Of a DNA stretch of 64,000 bases, positions 1 to 7,946 are shown in pieces. Numbering within the stretch: the stretch's first letter is position 1; every line of letters begins with the position of its first letter. Made by a program: the position numbers and the translations under genes. The stretch is taken from NCBI RefSeq assembly GCF_016907275.1, contig NZ_JAFBBP010000001.1:7058001-7122000 (forward strand). The letters run 5' to 3'. This DNA is from Micromonospora luteifusca (lineage in GTDB: Bacteria; Actinomycetota; Actinomycetes; Mycobacteriales; Micromonosporaceae). The notes beneath the pieces are model-generated. The model did not search any database, had not been told where the DNA came from, and saw only the letters and a program-made list of their open reading frames with translations.

Positions 1-177
1 GCGCACCGGCTCACCGTCGCCCGGATACCAGCCGACGCCGAACCCGTCGGCATTGATGGTGCCGCCGCCACGCATGTCGCGGGGCGCCCACGACTGCCGC
101 ACCAGCGAGTACGCGGGGTCGAACAGAACCTCGGCCAGAGTGACCGGCGGCCCCAGGTAGGCCAGGTGGCGACACAT
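1..177 (-). CDS. egtC: EgtC, ergothioneine glutamine amidotransferase (partial)
   Basis: Partial: only the first 59 codons lie in the window and the gene continues past the left edge. The protein begins MCRHLAYLG, so removal of Met1 exposes Cys2 as the N-terminal nucleophile of a class II glutamine amidotransferase. The segment GGGTINADGFGVGWY is typical of this fold. EgtC hydrolyses the gamma-glutamyl bond of the sulfoxide made by EgtB, releasing hercynylcysteine sulfoxide in the actinobacterial ergothioneine route. It lies 40 nt downstream of egtB on the same strand, as expected for an egtABCD(E) operon; egtD and egtE would be to the left. The identity rests on Cys2 and the neighbours. Confidence 0.9.
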   Translation of the reverse strand, partial: MCRHLAYLGPPVTLAEVLFDPAYSLVRQSWAPRDMRGGGTINADGFGVGWYPGDGEPVR

Positions 178-217
178 CAGCGCACCTCGCCCGCCGGGCC
201 ACCGGACGTGCGGCACC

Positions 218-1555
218 TCACCGGTACGACTCCTCCGGTCGGGCGTCACGGGCGCAGCGGAAACCGCTGAAGATCTGCCGGCGGATCGGATAGTCCCAGT
301 TGCGGAAGGTGCCCCGACAGGCCGAACGGTCGGTGCCGAACGAGCCACCGCGCAACACCCGGTAGTCATCACCGAAGAAGACCTCCGAGTACTCGCGGTA
401 GGGAAACGCGGTGAAGCCCGGATGCCCCGTAAACGTGGTCGACGTCCACTCCCACACGTCACCGATGAGCTGGTGCACGCCCAACGGCGAGGCACCGGCC
501 GGGTACGCGCCCACCGGCGCCGGCCGCAGATGGCGTTGGTCGAGGTTGGCGTGGGCCTCGGTCGGGTCGTCATCGCCCCAGGGGTACCGGCGGGACCGCC
601 CGGTCGTCGGGTCCCAACGGGCCGCCTTCTCCCACTCCGCCTCGGTCGGCAACCGCTTACCGGCCCACGCCGCGTACGCCTGCGCCTCGTACCAGCACAC
701 GTGCACCACCGGCTCGTCGGCGCGGACCCGACTCCACTGGCCGAAACGCCGGTACGACCATTCGTCGCCGTCCCGACGCCAGTGCATCGGCGCGCTGAGC
801 TGCTCCCGAAGCCGATGCGCCCAGCCGGCCGGGCTCCACCAGCGCTGATCGGTGTAACCACCGTCGGCCAGGAAGGCCGCGTACTGACCATTGGTGACCG
901 GGGCGGCGTCGATGACGTACGCCGGCAGGTCGACGCGGTGCGCGGGGCGTTCGTTGTCCAGAGCCCACGGGTCGGTGTCGGTGCCCATCATGAAGTCGCC
1001 GGCCGGCACCAGCACCTCACCGCCGACCCGAGCGGACGGCTCGGGCGGCGGCGGAGCGTGCAGCACCGTCGACCCCGAGCGCAGTTGGTGGGTGGCGAGC
1101 ATGGTCTCGTCGTGCTGCTGCTCGTGCTGCACGATCATGCCGAAGGCGAACCCGTCGGCGACCAGCGGCCGCTCGGTGAAAGCCACCGTGTCGAGCAGAT
1201 CGTGCACCTTGTCCCGGACGGTGCCCAGGTAGGCGCGCGCCTCGGCGGGCGGCAGCAGCGGCAGCGCGGGGCGATCCCGTCGCGGCTGCTTGAACGCGTC
1301 GTAGAGCTCGTCGATGTCGCACCGGACCGGCTCGCGGCCCCCGAGGTCGCGGACCAGCCAGAGCTCCTCCTGGTTGCCCACGTGGGCGAGGTCCCAGACG
1401 AGCGGCGACATCAACGGTGAGTGTTGGCGCATCAGGTCGGCGTCGTCGACCACCTCGGTCAGCAGCATGGTGCGGGACCGGGCCCGAGCCAACTCCACCG
1501 CGATCCGCTCACGCAACTGTTCCCCGTCGACGTGCCCCGTCGTACTCGCGGTCAC
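218..1555 (-). CDS. egtB: EgtB, hercynine oxygenase (sulfoxide synthase)
   Basis: 445 aa, normal for the family. It is a non-heme iron enzyme that joins hercynine and gamma-glutamylcysteine using O2. The DinB-like N-terminal domain (about residues 15-160) holds the expected three-histidine iron ligands: H58 in DLAHVG, then H144 and H148 in QHEQQHDE. The C-terminal FGE-sulfatase domain (about 180-435) shows RLPTEAEWEKAARW, GDVWEWTS, VLRGGSF and FSGFRCAR. I chose the GTG at 1555 because GAGGAG lies 7 nt upstream. The frame stays open upstream through a 60-bp tandem repeat that brings further GTG codons and further copies of GAGGAG, so translation could also start in the repeat. It is the second gene of the egt operon. 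Confidence 0.93.
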   Translation of the reverse strand: MTASTTGHVDGEQLRERIAVELARARSRTMLLTEVVDDADLMRQHSPLMSPLVWDLAHVGNQEELWLVRDLGGREPVRCDIDELYDAFKQPRRDRPALPLLPPAEARAYLGTVRDKVHDLLDTVAFTERPLVADGFAFGMIVQHEQQHDETMLATHQLRSGSTVLHAPPPPEPSARVGGEVLVPAGDFMMGTDTDPWALDNERPAHRVDLPAYVIDAAPVTNGQYAAFLADGGYTDQRWWSPAGWAHRLREQLSAPMHWRRDGDEWSYRRFGQWSRVRADEPVVHVCWYEAQAYAAWAGKRLPTEAEWEKAARWDPTTGRSRRYPWGDDDPTEAHANLDQRHLRPAPVGAYPAGASPLGVHQLIGDVWEWTSTTFTGHPGFTAFPYREYSEVFFGDDYRVLRGGSFGTDRSACRGTFRNWDYPIRRQIFSGFRCARDARPEESYR

Positions 1556-1560
1556 TGATT

Positions 1561-1703
1561 CACTCCTCGCACTCACCACAGCCCCATCCGTTCGCGACTG
1601 CGGGGCTCGCAACCCCGGCTCACTCCTCGCACTCACCACAGCCCCATCCGTTCGCGACTGCGGGGCTCGCAACCCCGGCTCACTCCTCGCACTCACCACA
1701 GCC
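1561..1703. repeat. 60-bp tandem repeat at the egtA/egtB junction (2 full copies plus 23 nt)
   Basis: Positions 1561-1620 and 1621-1680 are identical over 60 bp. Positions 1681-1703 repeat the first 23 nt, which include the last codons and stop of egtA. Read on the coding (minus) strand, each unit carries a GTGGTGAGTG start-like run, the Shine-Dalgarno sequence GAGGAG, and a small GC hairpin (CGGGG-N7-CCCCG). The unit is a multiple of three, so the egtB frame stays open through it. The repeat therefore copies the translation signals of egtB. Perfect identity suggests recent expansion or active homogenisation. Confidence 0.97.
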
Positions 1704-2967
1704 GCCTTTCCGCGGCGGCCAACCGCCGTCGTACGCCTCGGTGGATCTCGTCGTGGATGCTGGCCGGCAGGTCCAGCCGGGGCAGCGTGGTCAGGGCCAG
1801 TTCGAGCAGCGCCGCCGCGGCGGCAGCCAGCGCCGGGTCGGCGAGGCCGTGGCGGGCGGCTGCCGACCAGCGGTGCGCCACCGGTGCGGCGATCGCGTAC
1901 GCCCCGCGCACCGTGCCCGCGTCGGTGAACAGGGCGCTCAGCACCGCCAGCGGAAGCCGCCAGTCCCGGTCGGGTTGGGCGTCCAGGTAGCGCAGTTCCA
2001 GGTAGCCGCGCGGCCGCACGGGCGGAAAGAGGGTGCTGACGTGGTAGTCGAGGTCGTCGGTGGTCGGCGGGCGGGGCAGGGCGCCATCGAGCCAGTCGGC
2101 GAACGTCACGTTCGGGGGCGGCGCCCAGTCGGGGCCCTGCCGGCGCAGGCAGAGCAGCGGCGCGGCGAGCACGTACCGGATCCAGCTGACGGTCGGGTCC
2201 TCGTCGACTCGGCCGGGCGTCCAGACCGGTCGGGTGCGGGCCGGATCGATGGCCAGCCAGGCGGCCATCCGCGCGGAGGCCCACCCGGTGCGCCGCCCGG
2301 CGTGCCGGCCGGCCGAGGCGAACACCGCGAGCAGCGGTGGTCCGACCGCGTGGGCGGCCCCCCAGCGTGCCGCGACCTGGTCCGGCTCGCCGGCGTCGAG
2401 ACAGACCTGCAGGCCGGCGGTGCTGTACATCATTGTGCGGCCGGCTGGACCGTGCCGGTCGAAGGCGACGCGCATCGCGCGGTAGCGGGGAGTTTCCAGC
2501 ACCGGGCGGGGCCGTCGGTGTGGGTCGATGCCGCTGCGGCCGAGGACCAGCCCGGCGGCGGCCAGCAGGTCGGTGACCTGGGCAATGTCGGCCTCGGTGG
2601 CCTGCATCAACGCGGTGACCGAGGGACGGGGCGGGGTCGAGATCTCCAACTGGCCACCGGGCTCCAGGGTCACCGTGCCGCCGTGTCGCAGCGGCTCGGC
2701 CGGGCTGGTGGCATCAAGCGTGGCGGGGCTGTGCCTCCCCAGCGCCGCCCGCAGCCGCGTCGGGTCGACGGGGCGGGCGGGATCGGCGGCGTCGTGCACA
2801 GTCCATTCCAATTCGACGCCGGTGAGTGTCGGTGGGCCGGTCTTGAAGCAGATCCGGGCGAGGTGCCGGCCTGCGGCTGCGGACTCGCGCAGGATGCCGC
2901 TGCGGTCCAGCTCGGGTGACGTCACCAACGGTCGGGGCCCCCTCTCCGTCTGCCGGCTCCGGGACAC
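1693..2967 (-). CDS. egtA: EgtA, glutamate-cysteine ligase
   Basis: 424 aa, first gene of the egt operon. It makes gamma-glutamylcysteine, the sulfur donor used by EgtB. The sequence fits the actinobacterial GCS2/EgtA family: GVELEWTVHD near residue 50, LEPGGQLEIST near 105, RYRAMRVAFDRHGPAGRTMM near 165 and STAGLQVCLDAG just after. The chosen start is the GTG at 2967, with a modest GGTGG upstream. Its stop (TGA at 1693-1695) lies inside the last, partial copy of the 60-bp repeat. The ancestral junction with egtB was probably a 4-nt GTGA overlap, now pushed apart by the repeat. Confidence 0.92.
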   Translation of the reverse strand: MSRSRQTERGPRPLVTSPELDRSGILRESAAAGRHLARICFKTGPPTLTGVELEWTVHDAADPARPVDPTRLRAALGRHSPATLDATSPAEPLRHGGTVTLEPGGQLEISTPPRPSVTALMQATEADIAQVTDLLAAAGLVLGRSGIDPHRRPRPVLETPRYRAMRVAFDRHGPAGRTMMYSTAGLQVCLDAGEPDQVAARWGAAHAVGPPLLAVFASAGRHAGRRTGWASARMAAWLAIDPARTRPVWTPGRVDEDPTVSWIRYVLAAPLLCLRRQGPDWAPPPNVTFADWLDGALPRPPTTDDLDYHVSTLFPPVRPRGYLELRYLDAQPDRDWRLPLAVLSALFTDAGTVRGAYAIAAPVAHRWSAAARHGLADPALAAAAAALLELALTTLPRLDLPASIHDEIHRGVRRRLAAAERRLW

Positions 2968-3086
2968 TGTGCCACCGTAAACCCGCCCACCGACACCGCC
3001 GGGGGCGTGTACGACGCCACCAATCTCTGTCTAACAGACGAATTTCCTGTGCAGGGCGGAACGGAGACCCGCCTGCCGCCGGCCAT

Positions 3087-3878
3087 TCACCTGCGGGTGG
3101 GTTGGCCCGTCGGCGGGGGTGGCGACTTGGGCTTCACCGGTTCGGACGGCGTGGGCTCGGGCACCAGCCGTCGGCAGTACGCCTCGACCTGCTCGACGCT
3201 GCCGGCGGCGGTCACCAGCCTCTCGAAGGCCGGCGTCCCCAACGCCTTCTCCCGCTGGTCGGGCTTCTTGGCCTGCCAGGAGCGGCAGAGGCCGTGCAAC
3301 TGGCCCTCGGGCGAGGTGCGAGCCGGCGGTGTGCCCGGAGACGGCATGCCAGGAGACGGCGGGCCGTGGGACGGTGTGCCGGCCGACGGAGTACCCGGGG
3401 ACACCGACCGTCCGGGCTCGCCGGACGTGGACGCCCCCTCGTCGGGGGTGGGTGACGTGCTGGACGGCGCCGGTGGGACCGGGTCCGGCGCCCGGTCCCG
3501 GGTGGTGACCGCGGCGAAGGCTGCGCCCGCCGTGGCGGTGGCCGCCACCGCGCCGATCCAGGCCAGCGCGCCGGTGGTCAGCCGACGACGGCGCGGCCGG
3601 TGTGGCACGGACGGCGCCGGGTTCGCCCGCGCGGCCCGGAACGCGGCCAGCGCGGCCGCCTCACCGGCCAACTCTCCGGGACGAACCGGGCCGGCGGCTG
3701 CGGCGAGCAACCCGGCCACCGGCTCGGCTGGGGCAGGCCCGCGGACCTGAGGTGACGTTGTTTCCTCGTCGGGCGTCGCGGCGCGGCGGGACTGATCTGA
3801 CGCGGTGTGCACGCTGGCACGGGCCGAGTCGAGCAGCCGTTCGGTTTCGGCATGGTCGGCCCGCCGGAACGGGTTCAT
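3087..3878 (-). CDS. Membrane-anchored putative anti-sigma-type partner
   Basis: 263 aa, start ATG at 3878, 16 nt downstream of the ECF sigma gene, so probably co-transcribed and coupled. The N-terminal 95 residues are cytoplasmic and charged. One membrane segment (TTGALAWIGAVAATATAGAA) follows near residue 105. A long Pro/Ser/Thr/Gly linker with SPGTPSAGTPS-type repeats leads to an extracellular C-terminal domain with two cysteines (LHGLCRSW and VEAYCRRL). This layout fits an actinobacterial sigma-factor partner with a cell-wall-spanning stalk. I see no zinc-binding HxxxCxxC anti-sigma motif, so anti-sigma activity is inferred only from position and topology. Confidence 0.75.
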   Translation of the reverse strand: MNPFRRADHAETERLLDSARASVHTASDQSRRAATPDEETTSPQVRGPAPAEPVAGLLAAAAGPVRPGELAGEAAALAAFRAARANPAPSVPHRPRRRRLTTGALAWIGAVAATATAGAAFAAVTTRDRAPDPVPPAPSSTSPTPDEGASTSGEPGRSVSPGTPSAGTPSHGPPSPGMPSPGTPPARTSPEGQLHGLCRSWQAKKPDQREKALGTPAFERLVTAAGSVEQVEAYCRRLVPEPTPSEPVKPKSPPPPTGQPTRR

Positions 3879-3894
3879 CCGGAATCCCCTCACG

Positions 3895-4557
3895 TCAGCC
3901 GTCCGCCGGCTCGGCGTGCGGTGCTGGCCGCCCGTTCGGCGAAGCCGTCGACGCCCGCAGGGATGAGCCGCTGCCCGGGCGGGGCGGCGGTACGCCCTCG
4001 ACCCCCGCGGACGGCTCGGCCGTGGTCTGCCGCTCAAGCAGGGCTGCGAGTCGTCGCAAACCTCGGTGGGCGGCGGTCCGGACGGCACCGGCCCGGCGGC
4101 CCAGCACCCGACCGGCGGATCCCGCGTCCAGCCCGATCACGGCCCTCAGCAGGACCGCTTCGGCCTCGCGAGGAGGCAGGGTGGCGATCAGCGCCAGGGC
4201 GGTCTCGGTGCTGATCGTCTCGCTGGCATCCTCGGCCGTGTCCGCATCGCTGGCCAGGTCGACGAGCGCCTGCACCGGGACCGGCAGGGACGGTCGGCGG
4301 CGCATCCGGCGCAGGTGGTCCATCGCCCGGTTGCGGGCGATCGTGACGATCCAGGCGCGGAATTCGCCACCGGTGAAGTTGGGCAGGTCGCGGGAGATCT
4401 GCAACCAGGTCTCGGAAGCGACGTCCTCGGCGTCCGCGCCGACGAGGGCGGTCAGATATCGCAGCAGACCCGGCTGGAGGCTGCGGTACAGAAGGCGGAA
4501 CGCGTCCTCGTCCCCAGCCTGCGCCGCGCTGACCGTCTCCGACAGCTCGCCGGTCAT
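3895..4557 (-). CDS. ECF-type RNA polymerase sigma factor
   Basis: 220 aa from the ATG at 4557. Region 2 (about residues 12-85) contains the core-binding helix and the segment AEDVASETWLQISRDL, then EFRAWIVTIARNRAMDHLRR for the -10 contact. Region 4 (about 118-172) contains LPPREAEAVLLRAVIGL followed by a helix-turn-helix. Both regions of a minimal group IV sigma factor are present. The frame stays open to 4716, but the extra residues are Ala/Arg/Gly-rich and unlike a sigma factor, and no strong ribosome site marks either start. It probably autoregulates together with the downstream membrane protein. Confidence 0.85.
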   Translation of the reverse strand: MTGELSETVSAAQAGDEDAFRLLYRSLQPGLLRYLTALVGADAEDVASETWLQISRDLPNFTGGEFRAWIVTIARNRAMDHLRRMRRRPSLPVPVQALVDLASDADTAEDASETISTETALALIATLPPREAEAVLLRAVIGLDAGSAGRVLGRRAGAVRTAAHRGLRRLAALLERQTTAEPSAGVEGVPPPRPGSGSSLRASTASPNGRPAPHAEPADG

Positions 4558-5090
4558 CCGCGGCCCGCAGAGTGTCCGGCGCGTGCCAGCCCGACCGGCC
4601 GCGGTGCGGCGGACCACGCGGTACGACTCGTCCGCCCGCTCAGCACCCGCACCGCCCTCCGCCGATCTCTTCCCGCCCGCGACCGGGGTCGACGGTCGAG
4701 GTGCCTGGTGGGCCAACGCCGGGTGGTCGGCTCGGCGCGCTGCCCGCCGAGGTCACCGGGCGGACCCGAGCCGGGCTAACGCTAGGGCGGGCCCAGCGGC
4801 GCGACAAGTCGGCGCCTTGTCACGGAAGAGTGACAATTATCAACCCTGCGGCACGGCGTGTCGTCGTCACGGCCAGTAACCCAGGGGCGCGAATCACGCC
4901 TGGAGGCGTCCTGTCGCCACCGCCGGGCACCCGTACGTCGAAATATGTCGGGTTTCGTCACGGCATGTCGTCACGCCGTCACAGAGACGCGGCGTCCACA
5001 CAGGTCACGCGGGATGAGCCGATCCGTTTCACTCGTTCGGCCGACCGGCCGTGGCGCACCGCCGCGCGCCGCTCTGGGTACGGTATTGCC
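4558..5090. other. 533-bp intergenic region between divergent sigma and kinase genes
   Basis: No convincing gene. It holds the divergent promoters of the sigma operon (minus) and the kinase (plus). A dyad GACAAG-N7-CTTGTC lies at 4803-4821 beside an AT-rich patch (GTGACAATTATCAAC, 4830-4844), the least GC-rich stretch here and a candidate promoter or operator. Open frames that cross this region from either side have shadow-like Arg/Pro/Ala composition. Confidence 0.6.
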
Positions 5091-6464
5091 GTGTTGTCAT
5101 CGGAGGTCGTGCTCAGCGGTCGGTACCGCTTGGACGAACGTGTCGCCACCGGCGGTATGGGCGACGTCTGGCGTGCCTCGGACCTGATCCTCGGCCGGCA
5201 GGTCGCGGTCAAGGTTCTGCTGCCAGCACTGGTCTCCGACCCCGACTTCATCGCCCGATTCCGGGCCGAGGCGCGGATCATGGCGGCGCTGCGGCACCCC
5301 GGCATCGTGCAGGTCTTTGACTGCGGAGCCGACGATCTGCCCGAAGGCGGCCGGGCGGACTACCTGGTCATGGAGTTCGTCGACGGCGAGCCGTTGTCCA
5401 AGCGGATCGAGACGGCCGGCCGACTCGACGTGGCCGAGACGATGTCGATCGTGGCCCAGGCGGCCGCGGCACTGAACGCGGCGCACCGCGGCGGCATCGT
5501 GCACCGCGACGTCAAGCCCAGCAACCTGCTGGTGCACGAGGACGGCACGGTCGTCCTGGTCGACTTCGGCGTGGCCCGCTCCACCGACATCACCAGCATC
5601 ACCAGCACCAACGCGGTGCCCGGCACCGCCCTCTACATGGCCCCCGAGCAGGCCGCCGGCCGGCCGGTCAGCGGTGCCACCGACATCTACGCGCTGGGCG
5701 CGGTCACCTACTGCTGCCTCACCGGCAGTCCACCGTTCACCGGCGACAACCCGCTCCAGGTTGCCGTTCGACACCTGGACGACGAGCCGCCGGAGCTGCC
5801 GAACGAGATCCCGGAGGCGGTCCGCGCCCTGGTGTCCCGGGCCCTGGCCAAGGATCCGCTGGATCGGTTCACCACCGGCGCGGCGATGGCCGAGGCCGCT
5901 CGGACCGCGGTGACCGGCGGGGAGCCGCCGACAGCGATGGCGACCGCCGTTCCGCTGCGGGACGCCGGGCCGGGAGCCGGCACGGACGTGCTGGCCGGCG
6001 CGGCGGTGGCGAGTGGGACCCGGGGTCAGCGCCGGCGTGGGCCACTGGTCGGCGCTGGGGTGGCCATGCTGGTCGCGCTGGTCGGGCTCGGCGCGGCACT
6101 GGGCGCGATGCGCAACATCGGCGACGTTCCGGCGGTCGAACTGCCGACCACCTCGCCGACCACGACACCGGCCGGCCCGCTGGATCTGCCGGCGGCGAAC
6201 GAGCAGGTCACCAGCACCGAGACGAGTCGGCCCGATCGGCCACCCGCTCCCGGCGTCTCCCCGTCGGCCTCGGTCCCCACCAGGGCGAGCACGACGCCCA
6301 GCCAGACATCCAGCCCGCCGACGCCGACAACGACGCCGACGGTGACCGCCGCGCCGACCACTTCCCCGTCAGATGAGCCTACGACGACCCCGCCAGCCCC
6401 GCCCACGTCGAACCCGCCAGAGAGCCCGCCGCCGCCCGGTCCCGAGGGACCGCAGGCCGGCTGA
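5091..6464 (+). CDS. PknB-family transmembrane Ser/Thr protein kinase
   Basis: 457 aa from the GTG at 5091. The kinase domain covers about residues 11-275: glycine loop ATGGMGDVW (20-27), catalytic Lys41 in VAVKVLL, HRDVKPSN (138-145), DFG (158-160) and PGTALYMAPEQ in the activation loop. A membrane helix (about 315-340, GAGVAMLVALVGLGAALGAM) is followed by a roughly 110-residue extracellular Pro/Thr/Ser-rich tail without PASTA repeats. No Shine-Dalgarno sequence precedes the GTG. A -10-like TACGGT at 5079-5084 suggests a leaderless transcript. The divergent sigma operon next door could be a signalling partner, but that is only an inference. Substrates are unknown. Confidence 0.93.
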   Translation: MLSSEVVLSGRYRLDERVATGGMGDVWRASDLILGRQVAVKVLLPALVSDPDFIARFRAEARIMAALRHPGIVQVFDCGADDLPEGGRADYLVMEFVDGEPLSKRIETAGRLDVAETMSIVAQAAAALNAAHRGGIVHRDVKPSNLLVHEDGTVVLVDFGVARSTDITSITSTNAVPGTALYMAPEQAAGRPVSGATDIYALGAVTYCCLTGSPPFTGDNPLQVAVRHLDDEPPELPNEIPEAVRALVSRALAKDPLDRFTTGAAMAEAARTAVTGGEPPTAMATAVPLRDAGPGAGTDVLAGAAVASGTRGQRRRGPLVGAGVAMLVALVGLGAALGAMRNIGDVPAVELPTTSPTTTPAGPLDLPAANEQVTSTETSRPDRPPAPGVSPSASVPTRASTTPSQTSSPPTPTTTPTVTAAPTTSPSDEPTTTPPAPPTSNPPESPPPPGPEGPQAG

Positions 6465-6523
6465 GGGGCGACGGTTCTGCCCGCCGCGACAGCCCCACCA
6501 GCACCGATATCCCCAAAACGGAC

Positions 6524-6550
6524 TTGAGGAGTCGAAAGCGCCCCTAGGCT
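6524..6550 (+). promoter_or_regulatory. Possible promoter of the nucleotide-sugar dehydrogenase
   Basis: TTGAGG at 6524-6529 and TAGGCT at 6545-6550 resemble actinobacterial -35 and -10 boxes. The 15-nt spacing is short; ACTTGA at 6522 would give 17 nt. The -10 lies 40 nt before the GTG start. Tentative. Confidence 0.35.
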
Positions 6551-6589
6551 CACAGCAGGCTATTTCCACCATCTGCTGCGGGAGCCTGT

Positions 6590-7852
6590 GTGAGCGCTGA
6601 GAAGCTGGTCGTGATCGGTCAGGGGTACGTCGGACTGCCGTTGGCAATGCGCGCCGTCGAGGCGGGGCTGGACGTCGTCGGCCTCGACGTCGACGCCGAC
6701 CGGGTGAAGCGTCTCGCCGCCGGCGAGTCGTTCGTCGAGGACATCCCGACCGACCGGCTGGGCCGGGCGTTGGGAAGTGGCCGGTACAACCCCAGCACGG
6801 AGTACACCGATGCCGAAGGCTTCGACATCTGCGTCATCACCGTGCCGACGCCGCTGCGCGACGGCACTCCCGACCTGAGCTTCGTCGAGCAGGCGGGCGT
6901 CGGCATCGGCCCGTACGTGCGCCCGGGCTGCACGGTGATCCTGGAATCGACCACGTACCCCGGCACCACTGAGGAGCTGCTGCGCCCGCTGCTGGAATCG
7001 GCGAGCGGGCTGCACAGCCCCGGCGACTTCCATCTCGGCTACAGCCCGGAGCGGATCGACCCGGGCAATCCGACCTGGCGGCTGGAGAACACCCCGAAGG
7101 TGGTCTCCGGTGTGGACCCGACGTCACTGGCGCGGGTGGACGAGTTCTACCAGCGCCTCGTGGAACACACCGTGCCGGTGGGCTCCACCCGCGTCGCCGA
7201 GCTGACCAAGCTGATCGAGAACACCTTCCGCCAGGTCAACATCGCGCTGATCAACGAGCTGACCATGCTCTCGCACCACCTCGACATCGACGTCTGGCAG
7301 GCGATCGACGCCGCGGAGACCAAGCCGTTCGGTTTCCTGCCGTTCCGGCCCGGGCCCGGCGTCGGCGGGCACTGTCTGCCGATCGACCCGTGCTATCTCT
7401 CGTGGCAGGTCAAGCGCCGCCTCGGCCGGCAGTTCCGCTTCATCGAACTGGCCAACGACATCAACCACGAGATGCCCGAGCACGTCGCGCAGCGAATCAT
7501 GGCGGGGCTGAACCGGAACGGTCGTGCGGTCAGCGGCGCCCGGTTGCTGCTGCTCGGACTGGCGTACAAGAAGAACACCGGTGACATGCGGGACTCCCCC
7601 GCGGTCGACGTGGCCCGCCGACTGCAGGCCCTCGGGGCGCAGGTCCACGCGGTCGAGCCGTACGCCGAGGCGCACCAGATCCCGGCGGGGGTCACCGTGG
7701 TCGGACTCACCGAGCACGAGGTGCGTGCCGCGGACGCGGTGGTGGTGGTCACCGACCACGACACCTTCGACTACGACCTGGTGGTCCAGCACGCCGACTA
7801 CGTCTTCGACACCCGCAACCGGTGCGTCGGCCCCATGGTCGAGCGCCTGTAG
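6590..7852 (+). CDS. UDP-N-acetylmannosamine/UDP-glucose-type dehydrogenase
   Basis: 420 aa, GTG start with GGGAG 6 nt upstream. It is a member of the UDP-glucose/GDP-mannose dehydrogenase family, which oxidises a nucleotide sugar to the uronic acid with two NAD. The N-terminal Rossmann motif is GQGYVGLP (residues 10-17). The central domain has KLIENTFRQVNIALINEL, the catalytic segment GPGVGGHCLPIDP has Cys262 as thiohemiacetal nucleophile, and LAYKKNTGDMRDSPA marks the C-terminal domain. The YSPERIDPGNP segment is closer to WecC-type enzymes than to Ugd. It stands alone here with its own terminator, so the glycan it serves cannot be told. Confidence 0.88.
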   Translation: MSAEKLVVIGQGYVGLPLAMRAVEAGLDVVGLDVDADRVKRLAAGESFVEDIPTDRLGRALGSGRYNPSTEYTDAEGFDICVITVPTPLRDGTPDLSFVEQAGVGIGPYVRPGCTVILESTTYPGTTEELLRPLLESASGLHSPGDFHLGYSPERIDPGNPTWRLENTPKVVSGVDPTSLARVDEFYQRLVEHTVPVGSTRVAELTKLIENTFRQVNIALINELTMLSHHLDIDVWQAIDAAETKPFGFLPFRPGPGVGGHCLPIDPCYLSWQVKRRLGRQFRFIELANDINHEMPEHVAQRIMAGLNRNGRAVSGARLLLLGLAYKKNTGDMRDSPAVDVARRLQALGAQVHAVEPYAEAHQIPAGVTVVGLTEHEVRAADAVVVVTDHDTFDYDLVVQHADYVFDTRNRCVGPMVERL

Positions 7853-7865
7853 ACCCGGCACCGCT

Positions 7866-7903
7866 GGCCGGTCCCGCCGCCGGGGAAGACGGCGGGGCCG
7901 GCC
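7866..7903. terminator. Bidirectional hairpin terminator
   Basis: A 14-bp stem (7866-7879 with 7890-7903, one G-U pair) with a 10-nt loop sits between the convergent dehydrogenase (ends 7852) and permease (ends 7947). There is no U-tract, as is usual in actinobacteria. Confidence 0.75.
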
Positions 7904-7946
7904 GGCGGATGTCCGCCGGTTCACCCCGGACGGCGGCTCCGGCCGG

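Noticed and set aside
1561-1703. 60-bp repeat as a CRISPR array
   Set aside because: The units are contiguous with no unique spacers, and no cas genes are present.
1556-2284. N-terminal extension of EgtB to a 688-residue frame
   Set aside because: The upstream part lies over egtA in another frame and is Arg/Pro-rich shadow sequence; the tandem repeat merely keeps the frame open.
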